NCBI RefSeq assembly: GCF_016862175.1
Contig: NZ_BOML01000049.1
Location: forward strand, 1-40,688
Source of the DNA: Paractinoplanes durhamensis
GTDB taxonomy: Bacteria > Actinomycetota > Actinomycetes > Mycobacteriales > Micromonosporaceae
Direction of reading: 5' to 3'
DNA: 40,688 nucleotides
This document shows positions 32,611 through 40,688 of the stretch, piece after piece. Each line of letters begins with the position of its first letter. The first letter of the stretch is position 1. Under the pieces are notes generated by a model. The model worked only from the letters and a program-made list of their open reading frames with translations. It had not been told where the DNA came from and did not search any database. Both the position numbers and the translations under genes were made by a program.

Positions 32611-32891
32611 GGTTTGCGGGCGGCCGGATGTCGAGCGCTGCCCGTACCGCCAGTAGGTCGGCCAGGGCGGCCCGACGCCGGTTTCCGCGGCGCGTGAAGA
32701 CCCCCCGCGCGGCGGCTGCCACTCTCCCGCCGCCGGGGGACGGCCCGCGAGCAGGGCCGCCTCCGCTCTTCCCGGTAGTGCTTCGGCCCGGGTGTGCTCC
32801 TGGCCCAACGACGCGGCGATGGCCACGGATGCGGCCAGGTCCCGGTCGGCCTCGGCGAACAAGCCCGCCGCCACCAGCGCACGTCGAGGAC

Positions 32892-33068
32892 CTACTGGGC
32901 GTCGACGCCGGGCGCGGTCACCGGGACGATCAGGCGCGATCCGGCCGTGCGGACCGGGGCGCCGAGCGGCCGGTCGAGCTGGTTGGCCTGCCGGATGTCG
33001 TTGAGGCGCTCGACCTCTTTGTCGTCGTCGGTGTCGAGCGTGAACGTGTCTTCGCTCCAGTTGCGCAT
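32892..33068 (-). CDS. Small ORF of 58 residues, unknown function
   Basis: Starts at ATG 33068 with GGAG about 9-12 nt upstream and ends at TAG 32892-32894. The protein begins MRNWSEDTFTLDTDDDKEVE, is acidic in its first third and more hydrophobic at its end (GSRLIVPVTAPGVDAQ), and has no membrane helix or known motif. Third codon positions are almost all G or C, which supports real coding rather than chance. It lies directly before the TPR/CHAT remnant on the same strand (no gap after the stop), so it may be an accessory gene that outlived its partner. It is too short for most gene finders. Confidence 0.5.
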   Translation of the reverse strand: MRNWSEDTFTLDTDDDKEVERLNDIRQANQLDRPLGAPVRTAGSRLIVPVTAPGVDAQ

Positions 33069-33098
33069 GTCGCCCGGCTCCAGGCGTGGCGTCTACTC

Positions 33099-33117
33099 GG
33101 CCACCTCTGAGGTGGCC
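33099..33117. promoter_or_regulatory. 19-bp perfect inverted repeat
   Basis: GGCCACCTC-T-GAGGTGGCC, 9-bp arms around one base, 31 nt upstream of the 58-residue ORF and 64 nt past the TetR stop codon. It could be an operator or the stem of a hairpin; the one-base centre argues against a simple terminator. Confidence 0.5.
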
Positions 33118-33180
33118 TGATGGGGGTGCGCAGATACCCATCGTGTCGAGCCTTGCGGGCGAGCACCGTCACCCGGACGG

Positions 33181-33780
33181 TCACGCGTCGGGGAACACCT
33201 GGTCCACCATGGTCAGCAGCGTGGCGGTGAGGAGTTTGTGCACCTGGGCGCGGGTGAGGTCGCCGCGCTGCAGCCATTCCCGGGCGGTCGATGTCGCAAG
33301 ACCGACATAGGAGCGGGCCATCGCGTGCAGGGCGCGGCTGCGCACCGGCAGGCCGACGGCGGTGAGCACCCGGTCGGCGGCGATGTCGACGGCCTCGCTG
33401 ATGACCCGGTCCACGTCGTCGTCGCCGGCCATCCCGCCCGCGGTGATCGCGCCGAGCCAGGACGTCGAGTGCCGGGACACCACGTCGAGGAACCAGGTGG
33501 CGATGGCGTCGGCGCGGGTGGTCAGGTCGGCCGGCGGCAGCAGCGTGAGGGCCGAGTCGGGCACGGTCAGCATCACCCGGATGACGTCCAGGTACAGCTC
33601 TTTCTTCGTACCGAAATAGTGGTTGACCAAGCCGCGGGCGACGCCCGCACCGCGCGCCACGTCGCCGGTCGAGACGTCGGCGTAGCCGCGTTCGCCGAAC
33701 AGGCGGACCGCGACCAGCAGGATCTGCTCGCGCCGGGCGTCCGGCTCCAGCCGGCGGCGCTGGCCCACGTCGACACTCAC
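33181..33780 (-). CDS. TetR-family transcriptional regulator
   Basis: 199 residues. An N-terminal HTH (about 10-60) is recognised by ARREQILLVAVRLFGERGY, VSTGDVARGAGVARGLVNHYFGTKKELY, the classic TetR helix pattern, and the C-terminal domain is helical and variable, as expected for an acyl-CoA or small-ligand pocket. The open frame runs to 33843 but would cross the operator and the divergent promoter. GTG 33780 is favoured, with TAAGGT 7 nt upstream on the minus strand. It is divergent from a beta-oxidation operon, and a 10-bp-arm inverted repeat lies between them. It very likely represses both, with release by an acyl-CoA, as for FadR/PaaR-like TetR regulators. Confidence 0.93.
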   Translation of the reverse strand: MSVDVGQRRRLEPDARREQILLVAVRLFGERGYADVSTGDVARGAGVARGLVNHYFGTKKELYLDVIRVMLTVPDSALTLLPPADLTTRADAIATWFLDVVSRHSTSWLGAITAGGMAGDDDVDRVISEAVDIAADRVLTAVGLPVRSRALHAMARSYVGLATSTAREWLQRGDLTRAQVHKLLTATLLTMVDQVFPDA

Positions 33781-33787
33781 GAAGTGG

Positions 33788-33793
33788 ACCTTA
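33788..33793 (-). promoter_or_regulatory. Candidate -10 box of the tetR gene
   Basis: Minus-strand TAAGGT (33793 to 33788), 7 nt, then the GTG at 33780. The operator at 33801-33829 occupies the upstream spacer and -35 region, so the regulator would repress its own gene. No strong -35 is seen. Confidence 0.5.
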
Positions 33794-33800
33794 CGGCACG

Positions 33801-33829
33801 CGGCTTGTTGACACACTGCCAACAAGCCG
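33801..33829. promoter_or_regulatory. TetR operator, inverted repeat
   Basis: CGGCTTGTTG (33801-33810) and CAACAAGCCG (33820-33829) are perfect 10-bp inverted arms separated by 9 nt. The site covers the -35 and the spacer of the plus-strand promoter and lies just upstream of the tetR -10. This is the arrangement expected for a dimeric repressor of both divergent units. Confidence 0.85.
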
Positions 33830-33835
33830 TAAGAG
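33808..33835 (+). promoter_or_regulatory. Leaderless promoter of the beta-oxidation operon
   Basis: Consensus -35 TTGACA (33808-33813), a 16-bp spacer, -10 TAAGAG (33830-33835, one mismatch to TANNNT), 6 nt, then the ATG at 33842. It is the clearest promoter in the window and is almost fully overlapped by the operator. Confidence 0.75.
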
Positions 33836-33841
33836 TGAGGC

Positions 33842-34994
33842 ATGCCAACTCCCGGACTGGACGGCTATATCCCGTCGTGGCACAAGCCGGAGCACGACGA
33901 CCTCGCCGAGCTCGCGCGGAACTTCTTCGCGAAGGAGGTGCTGCCGCACGCCGAACGCCTGGAGCGGCAGGGTCACCCCGATCGCGAGCACTACCTCAAG
34001 GCCGGTGAGCTCGGCCTGCTCGGCCTGTCGGTCCCGGAGGAGTTCGGCGGCGGTGGCGGCGACTTCACCCACGAGGCGGTGATGCTGCACGAGCAGCAGC
34101 AGGTCGGCGAGGGCAGCCTCGGCCTGGCCGTGCACTCCGGCATCGTCACCGGCTACCTGGTGCACTACGGCACCGACGAGCAGAAGCGGCGCTGGCTGCC
34201 CGGCCTGTGCAGCGGCGAGCTGGTCGGCGCGATCGCGATGACCGAGCCCGGCGGCGGCTCCGACCTGCAGGCCATCCGCACGAAGGCGGTCCGCGACGGC
34301 GACGACTACATCGTCACCGGGTCGAAGACGTTCATCACCAACGGCGGCCTCGCCGACCTGGTCATCCTGGCCGTCAAGACCGACACCAGCCAGGGCGCCG
34401 CCGGCATCAGCCTCGTCGTGGCCGAGGTTTCCGCGGAAAAAGAGGGGTTCCGCCGGGGGCGGCTCCTCGACAAGATCGGGCTGCACGCCAACGACACCGC
34501 CGAGCTGTTCTTCGACGACTTCCGGGTGCCGGCGGCCAACCTGCTCGGCAGCGAGGGCGGCGGCTTCTTCCAGATGATGCAGCAGCTGCCGCAGGAGCGC
34601 CTGGTCATCGGGGTGGGCGCGGTCTCCGCGATGCAGCGGGCGGTCGAGCTCGCGGTGGCGTACGCGAAGGAGCGCACCGCCTTCGGCAAGACCGTGTTCG
34701 CCCACCAGAACACCCGGATGGTCCTCGCCGACTGCGCCACCCGCACCCGCGCCTCGCGGATCTTCCTGGACGACTGCATCACCCGGCACGCCCGCGGTGA
34801 GCTGGACGTGCCGACCGCGGCGATGGCCAAGCTGTGGCTCACCGAGGGCCAGTGCGAGGTGGTCGACAAGTGCCTGCAGATCTTCGGCGGGTACGGCTAC
34901 ACCACCGAATACCCGATCGCGAAGATGTACGCCGACGCGCGCGTCCAGAAGATCTACGGCGGCACCAACGAGATCATGAAGGAGCTGATCGCGC

Positions 34995-35005
<11 letters not shown>
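33842..35005 (+). CDS. Acyl-CoA dehydrogenase
   Basis: A 387-residue FAD enzyme that inserts the first double bond into acyl-CoA. GLSVPEEFGGGGGDF, the FAD loop AIAMTEPGGGSDLQAI, TGSKTFITNG, KIGLHANDTAELFFDDFRVP and the QIFGGYGYTTEYPI segment identify the family. The catalytic base is the Glu of YGGTNEIMKELI near the C-terminus. Electrons go to ETF. It is first in the operon with thiolase, FadB and racemase genes, and its stop overlaps the thiolase gene by 11 nt. Chain-length preference is not readable; the downstream racemase suggests use with 2-methyl-branched substrates. Confidence 0.97.
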
Positions 35006-36208
<1,203 letters not shown>

Positions 36209-36212
<4 letters not shown>

Positions 36213-38224
36213 TCCGCTACGAGCGCGCGACGGACGGGATCGTCACCCTCACCATCGACGACCCGGACCAGTCCGCGAACACGATGAACCTCGCCTACGC
36301 GGCCGCGATGACCGCCGCGGTGGACCGCCTCGAGGCCGAGCGCGAGGATGTCACCGGCGTGATCGTGACCAGCGCGAAGACGACGTTCTTCGCCGGCGGC
36401 GACCTGCCGATGATGAGCCGGGTGACCGAGGCGGACGTGCCGGCGCTGTTCGAGCTGCTCGGCACGATCAAGCGGGACTTCCGGCGCCTCGAAACCTACG
36501 GCCGGCCGGTGGTGGCCGCGATCAACGGCGCGGCGCTCGGCGGCGGCCTGGAGGTCGCGCTCGCCTGCCACCACCGGATCGCCCTCGACGCCAAGGGCAC
36601 CCGGCTCGGCTTCCCCGAGGTCACCCTCGGCCTGCTGCCCGGCGCGGGCGGCGTCACCCGTACGGTCCGGATGCTCGGCATCGCCCCGGCCCTGATGACC
36701 TGGCTGCTCACCGGCCGGCGCTGGAAGCCGGCCGACGCGCAGGAGAACGGCCTGGTCGACCAGGTCGCCGCCACCGAGGCCGAACTGATCACCCTGGCCC
36801 GGGAGTGGATCATCACGCACCCGGACGCCGCCCAGCCGTGGGACCGCCCCGGCTACCGGATGCCCGGCGGCACCCCGTCCAGCCCGAAACTCGCCGCGCA
36901 GCTGCCCGCCTTCCCGGCCACCCTGCGCAAGCAGCTCAAGGGCAACCGGATGCCGGCCCCGGAGGCGATCCTGGCGACCGCGGTGGAGGGCGCCCAGGTC
37001 GACTTCGAGACCGCCCAGCTGATCGAGACCCGCGGCCTGGTCAAGCTGCTCACCGGGCAGATCGCCAAGAACATGATGGGCGCGCTCTTCTTCGACCTGC
37101 GCGCCGTCAACGGCGGCCTGGCCCGCCCGCGGGTCGAGGTCCTGCCGGCCACCAAGGTGGCGGTGCTCGGCGCCGGCATGATGGGCGCCGGCATCGCCCA
37201 GGCGTGCGCCCGGGCCGGCCTGCCGGTGGTCGTCAAGGACGTGACGCCCGAGCTCGCCGCCCGCGCGGCCGGCCCCGGCATCGTCACCACCGCCGACGTC
37301 GACGACCTGCGCGGCTGCGACGTCGTGATCGAGGCCGTCTTCGAGGACCCGGCGCTGAAGGCACAGGTGTTCGCCGAGGTCGAACCGGTCCTCGCGCCCG
37401 GCGCGCTGCTCGCCTCCAACACCTCCACCCTGCCGATCACCGGCCTGGCCGGCACCGTCGGCCGGCCCGCCGACTTCATCGGCATGCACTTCTTCTCCCC
37501 GGTCGGCAAGATGCCGCTGCTGGAGATCGTGGTCGGCGAGAAGACCCGGGACGAGGCGGTGGCCCGCGCCTTCGACCTCGGCCGGCGGATCGGCAAGACG
37601 CCGATCGTGGTCAACGACGGCCGGGGCTTCTTCACCAGCCGGGTCATCGGCCGGTTCATCGACGAGGCGATCGGCATGGTCGCCGAGGGGGTGCCGGCCC
37701 CGTCGATCGAGCAGGCCGCGCTGCAGGCCGGCTATCCGACCGGGCCGCTCGCCCTCGCCGACGAGGTCAGCCTCCTGCTCGTCCAGCGGATCCGGCGGCA
37801 GTTCGAGGCGGCGGCCGGCGATGGCTTCGAACGGCTGCCCTCGCACGACCTGGTCGATCGGCTGGTCGACGAGCATGACCGCCCCGGGCGTGCGGGCGGT
37901 CGCGGCTTCTACGCGTACACCCAAGAAGGCAAGCGCGACGGCCTCTGGGACGGCCTCGCCCAGCTCGCCACCGACGAAGGCCGCGCCGTTCCGTTCGATG
38001 ATCTTCGCGACCGGTTCCTGTTCGCCGAGGCCCTGGACGCGCGGCGCTGTCTCGCCGAAGGCGTGCTGCGCACCGAGGAGGACGGCAACGTCGGCTCGAT
38101 CCTCGGCATCGGCTACCCGGCCTGGACCGGCGGGGTGCTGCGGTTCGCGGCTCAGCACGCCGACTTCCGCGGACGCGCTCTGGAGCTGGCCAAGCGCTAC
38201 GGCGACCGGTTCGTGCCCGCATGA
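36209..38224 (+). CDS. fadB: Bifunctional enoyl-CoA hydratase/3-hydroxyacyl-CoA dehydrogenase
   Basis: 671 residues. The N-terminal crotonase domain (about 1-190) has the oxyanion segment AAINGAALGGGLEVALACHH and the catalytic region GFPEVTLGLLPGAGGVTR. The NAD-binding 3-hydroxyacyl-CoA dehydrogenase domain begins with GAGMMGAGIAQA near residue 319 and includes NTSTLPITGLA and the His of GMHFFSPVGKMPL. The C-terminal domain contains NDGRGFFTSRV and GYPTGPLALADEV. Between the NAD loop and IEAVFEDP there are about 53 residues instead of the roughly 80 of E. coli FadB, so an in-frame deletion removed the helical hairpin there. The ATG at 36209 overlaps the thiolase stop, and its stop overlaps the racemase ATG. 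Confidence 0.96.
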
Positions 38225-39297
38225 GCGGCCCGCTGGCCGGGATCCGGGTCGTCGAGCTCGCCGGGCTCGCCCCCGCCCCCTTCGGCTGCATGATCCTCGC
38301 CGACCTCGGCGCCGACGTGATCCTCATCGACCGTCCCGGTGGCCAGGGCATCGCCCCGCCGCCGGGCCCGTTGCAGCGCGGCCGCCGCTCCCTGGTCCTC
38401 GACCTGAAGACCGAAGCCGGCGTCACTGATCTGCGACGCCTGATCGAGCGCGCCGATGTCCTGGTCGAGGGCTACCGCCCCGGCGTCGCCGAACGCCTCG
38501 GTTTCGGCCCGCAGGACACCGAGAAGATCAACCCCAGGCTGGTGTACGCCCGGATGACGGGCTGGGGCCAGGACGGGCCACTCGCCGCGCGCGCCGGCCA
38601 CGACATCGACTACATCGCGATCGCCGGCGCCCTCGAACCGATCGGGCGCGCCGGTGCGCCGCCGCACGCCCCGCTCAACCTGATCGGCGACTTCGCCGGC
38701 GGTGGCATGCTGATGACCGTCGGCATCCTCGCCGCCCTGCTCGAACGGGAACGCTCCGGCCGTGGCCAGGTCGTCGACGCCGCCATGGTCGACGGGTCGG
38801 CGCTGCTCATGACGTTCATCCACGGCATGAACGCGGCCGGGCTGTGGCCGTTCCCGCGCGGCGAGAACATGCTCGACGGCGGTTCCCCGTTCTACGACAC
38901 CTACCGGACGTCCGACGGGGGTTTCCTGGCCGTCGGCGCCCTCGAACCGCCGTTCTACGCCGCCCTGCTCACCGGCCTCGGCCTCGACACCGAGGACCTC
39001 CCGTCCCAGCACGACCGGGACGGCTGGCCGGTGCTGCGCCAACGCTTCGCCGAGGTGATCGGCTCGCGGACCCGCGACGACTGGGCCGCGGTGTTCGCCG
39101 GCAGCGACGCCTGCGTGGCGCCGGTCCTCTCCCCCGCCGAGGCGCCGGACCACCCGCACAACCGGGCCCGGAACGCGTTCGTCGAGGTCGGCGGGATCGT
39201 CCAGCCGGCCCCGGCGCCCCGGTTCGGCCGCACCCCGCCGCCGACCCCGGCGCCGGTGACCGAAAGCACCGTCGACGAGGTCCTCGGCAGCTGGTAA
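38221..39297 (+). CDS. mcr: Alpha-methylacyl-CoA racemase-like CoA-transferase family III (CaiB/BaiF)
   Basis: 358 residues. The family III fold is shown by LAGIRVVELAGLAPAPFGCM, DVLVEGYRPGVAERLG and RMTGWGQDGP. The residues used by the mycobacterial racemase MCR are present: Arg86 in GYRPG, His127 in AGHDIDYIA, Asp157 in NLIGDFAGGG and Glu in LEPPFYAAL. CoA transferases of the family instead use a catalytic Asp at a different place, so racemase is preferred. It inverts the 2-methyl group of acyl-CoAs so that the acyl-CoA dehydrogenase can act on them. Location as the fourth gene of a beta-oxidation operon (ATGA overlap with fadB) strongly supports this. A hairpin 18 nt after the stop may end the operon. 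Confidence 0.92.
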   Translation: MSGPLAGIRVVELAGLAPAPFGCMILADLGADVILIDRPGGQGIAPPPGPLQRGRRSLVLDLKTEAGVTDLRRLIERADVLVEGYRPGVAERLGFGPQDTEKINPRLVYARMTGWGQDGPLAARAGHDIDYIAIAGALEPIGRAGAPPHAPLNLIGDFAGGGMLMTVGILAALLERERSGRGQVVDAAMVDGSALLMTFIHGMNAAGLWPFPRGENMLDGGSPFYDTYRTSDGGFLAVGALEPPFYAALLTGLGLDTEDLPSQHDRDGWPVLRQRFAEVIGSRTRDDWAAVFAGSDACVAPVLSPAEAPDHPHNRARNAFVEVGGIVQPAPAPRFGRTPPPTPAPVTESTVDEVLGSW

Positions 39298-39314
39298 TCG
39301 CTCAGATGGGCCGG

Positions 39315-39334
39315 GCGGGAGCCGATGCTCCCGC
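39315..39334 (+). terminator. Hairpin after the beta-oxidation operon
   Basis: A perfect 8-bp stem, GCGGGAGC and GCTCCCGC (39315-39322 with 39327-39334), with the loop CGAT. It lies 18 nt after the stop of the racemase gene. There is no T tract. Confidence 0.6.
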
Positions 39335-39403
39335 AGACTCGACGAACTCACCAGGATCGCCGACGTCGCGATGGACGAGGACAAGGCGATGTCCCGCCGC
39401 TGA
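39332..39403 (+). pseudogene. C-terminal-like coding fragment without start
   Basis: The frame reads RRLDELTRIADVAMDEDKAM and ends SRR then TGA at 39401-39403. It looks like an amphipathic helical C-terminus and has good codon use. No start codon or plausible N-terminal part lies upstream in the same frame, which overlaps the hairpin at 39315-39334. It may be the tail of a gene lost by deletion between the racemase gene and the receptor gene. The family is not recognised. Confidence 0.3.
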
Positions 39404-39511
39404 TCATGTTTTGTTGCTTTGCGGTTGCCGCCCTCAGGTGATGGGCCTCACCACCGATCGTGGTGGCATTCGACGACCGCGAAGCAGCGGCCTGAGCAGA
39501 GGCAGAGTCAC

Positions 39512-40688
39512 ATGCGGAGACTGCACGACATCGGTGTCGCCAAGCGCCTGGGCCTGATCGTGGGCATCGGGGCAGTACTCCTGGCCGCGCTGGCCGGCAT
39601 CAACCTCTACGGCCAGAGCAAGATCGCCACGCAGAGCCGGACCATCACCGGGCTGCAGGCGGGCCTCGCCGCCCTGCACCACCTGGACACCCGGCAGAGT
39701 GAGCTCAAGGTCGACGCCTACCGGTCGCTGCTCGGCCAGGACGTCACCCAGGACGTGGTCGACGACGTGCAGTCCTCGGTCGAGGCCGCCGACGCGGTCG
39801 CCGCCTCCGGCCTCTCCGCCGACCTGCAGGCCAACTTCACCAAGATCCGCCCCGACTTCGTCGATTTCAGCGCCTTCATCACCGACTTCACCAACGCCGC
39901 CAAGTCGAACCGTGCCACCGCGGTCAAGAACATCGCGCAGATCGCCGAGCGCAACCACGTCACCGACGACGAGCTGGGTGCCCTGACCGACGCCACCACC
40001 GCGGCCGCCGAGCAGGAGCAGAAGGACATGGACTCGGCGGTCGCGTTCACCCGTACGCTCGCCCTGGTCGTGGCCGGTCTCGGCCTGCTCCTGATGATCG
40101 GCCTGGCGATCCCGCTGGTCCGTTCGATCCTCAAGCCGGTCCGCCGGCTCGGCGTCGTCATCGACGCCCTCGCCGCCGGCGACCTGACCGTCCGCAGCGA
40201 GATCACCAGCGGCGACGAGCTCGGCTCGATGGCCGCCAACCTGGACCGCACCCTCGACAAGCTGCGCGGCTCGATGACCACCATCGCCGCCGACGCCGAC
40301 ATGCTCGCCAGCGCCTCCTCCGAGCTGTCCGCGGTGGCCGGCACCATCGCCGAGGCGGCCGGCAACACCAACGCCCAGACCGCGTCGGCCGCCGCCGAGG
40401 CCGACGAGATCTCCCGCAACGTCCAGTCGGTCGCGGCCGGCTCCGAGGAGATGGGCCTGGCCATCCGGGAGATCTCCCGCAACACCAGCGAGTCCGCCCA
40501 GATCGCCGCGATCGCGGTGAACGAGGCCGCCCGGGCCGGCGAGGTCATCCGTCAGCTCGGCGAGTCCTCGGCCGAGATCGGCAACGTCATCAAGCTCATC
40601 ACCTCGATCGCCGAGCAGACCAACCTGCTCGCCCTGAACGCCACCATCGAGGCGGCCCGGGCCGGCGAGATGGGCAAGGGCTTCGCGG
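39512..40688 (+). CDS. Membrane methyl-accepting chemotaxis protein (3' end beyond window)
   Basis: 392 residues are visible. Helix 1 (about 12-33) follows a basic N-terminus (MRRLHDIGVAKRLG). An extracytoplasmic helical sensor (about 35-180) resembling four-helix-bundle MCP sensors precedes helix 2 (about 186-208). HAMP follows (about 209-260; IDALAAGDLTV, SGDELGSMAANLD), then the signalling domain up to the tip IAEQTNLLALNATIEAARAG and GKGFA, where the window ends. It is close in layout to the receptor at 14516-16096 and probably a paralogue. ATG 39512 has AGAGGCAG upstream. A small hairpin (CACCAC/GTGGTG, 39449-39465) lies 47 nt before the start. No promoter is recognised. Confidence 0.93.
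   Translation, partial: MRRLHDIGVAKRLGLIVGIGAVLLAALAGINLYGQSKIATQSRTITGLQAGLAALHHLDTRQSELKVDAYRSLLGQDVTQDVVDDVQSSVEAADAVAASGLSADLQANFTKIRPDFVDFSAFITDFTNAAKSNRATAVKNIAQIAERNHVTDDELGALTDATTAAAEQEQKDMDSAVAFTRTLALVVAGLGLLLMIGLAIPLVRSILKPVRRLGVVIDALAAGDLTVRSEITSGDELGSMAANLDRTLDKLRGSMTTIAADADMLASASSELSAVAGTIAEAAGNTNAQTASAAAEADEISRNVQSVAAGSEEMGLAIREISRNTSESAQIAAIAVNEAARAGEVIRQLGESSAEIGNVIKLITSIAEQTNLLALNATIEAARAGEMGKGFA

Larger units (their letters stand above)
32122..32890 (-). pseudogene. Remnant of a TPR/CHAT-type gene, frameshifted and interrupted by repeats
   Basis: Three coding-like pieces survive on the minus strand. At about 32890-32740 the frame reads RRALVAAGLFAEADRDLAAS and LGQEHTRAEALPGRAEAALL, a TPR-style helical pair. 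At about 32722-32620 a different frame continues with FTRRGNRRRAALADLLAVRAALD, so a frameshift lies near 32735. At 32298-32122 a third piece reads ELAAGMAALHRYRGRFGCLD, then LARAGLAGAVADGRPGVVFRWSERVRM, the segment I recall as lying just before the protease-like CHAT domain in actinobacterial TPR-CHAT proteins. A further frame slip follows, and no CHAT catalytic region remains. Between pieces two and three sit G-rich direct repeats and the 15-bp array. The family name is from memory; the decay is visible directly. Confidence 0.55.

Noticed and set aside
32600..32625. G-quadruplex
   Set aside because: Only three adjacent runs of three or more G; a fourth requires a 15-nt loop.

Overview
The window is high-GC (about 70%), densely coded DNA from an actinobacterium. 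The best fit is a motile member of the Micromonosporaceae such as Actinoplanes. The reasons are strong G/C preference at third codon positions, four chemoreceptor-type genes in 40 kb, a protein O-mannosyltransferase, a PASTA protein, a three-gene proton-translocating transhydrogenase, and many genes that seem to be transcribed without a leader. The genus is an inference from gene content. No rRNA, tRNA, CRISPR array, insertion sequence or phage gene was seen. Layout: 1-3.0 kb holds a terminator, a small membrane protein and a phosphoketolase (minus strand). 3.1-8.0 kb is a plus-strand series: an LTA-synthase-like sulfatase, a nucleoside hydrolase starting at CTG inside the sulfatase stop, a class III aminotransferase and a sugar-nucleotide-type epimerase/dehydratase. 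8.1-9.6 kb is Pmt. 9.6-12.8 kb (minus) has a propionyl-CoA synthetase-like enzyme, a four-helix membrane protein with a C-terminal PASTA domain, and a kinase-like protein lacking an N-lobe, the last two joined by a GTGA overlap. 12.9-16.1 kb has two convergent chemoreceptor-type genes around a bidirectional terminator: a soluble GAF-GAF protein and a membrane receptor. 16.4-19.8 kb is one 1,126-residue protein that I match from memory to DUF6493. 19.8-23.5 kb has an acetoacetate-decarboxylase-like gene divergent from pntAA-pntAB-pntB, with a three-half-site operator over the promoter of the former. 23.6-26.2 kb has a Fes-like esterase and an ABC ATPase/permease pair. 26.2-31.9 kb has a MatB/FadD36-like acyl-CoA ligase, an HTH-TPR regulator, an aldo/keto reductase divergent from an HTH-MmyB regulator, and a chemoreceptor-PilZ fusion. 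31.9-33.1 kb is a low-coding scar: 21-bp repeats, a 15-bp AACGTT-centred array, remnants of a TPR/CHAT-type gene, and a 58-residue ORF. 33.2-39.3 kb is a TetR regulator divergent from an acyl-CoA dehydrogenase, thiolase, FadB and alpha-methylacyl-CoA racemase operon. A membrane chemoreceptor runs off the right edge. How the genes fit together: the TetR operon looks like beta-oxidation able to handle 2-methyl-branched acyl-CoAs, whose propionyl-CoA product relates to the PrpE-like enzyme. Phosphoketolase and transhydrogenase bear on acetyl-phosphate and NADPH supply. The receptors are scattered with no che or flagellar genes nearby, so their partners lie elsewhere. The most interesting items are the PASTA/headless-kinase pair, the receptor-PilZ fusion, the orphan DUF6493-like protein, the repeat-filled TPR/CHAT scar, the well-resolved TetR operator and promoter, and a recurring TANNNT-N6-8-start arrangement at eleven genes.
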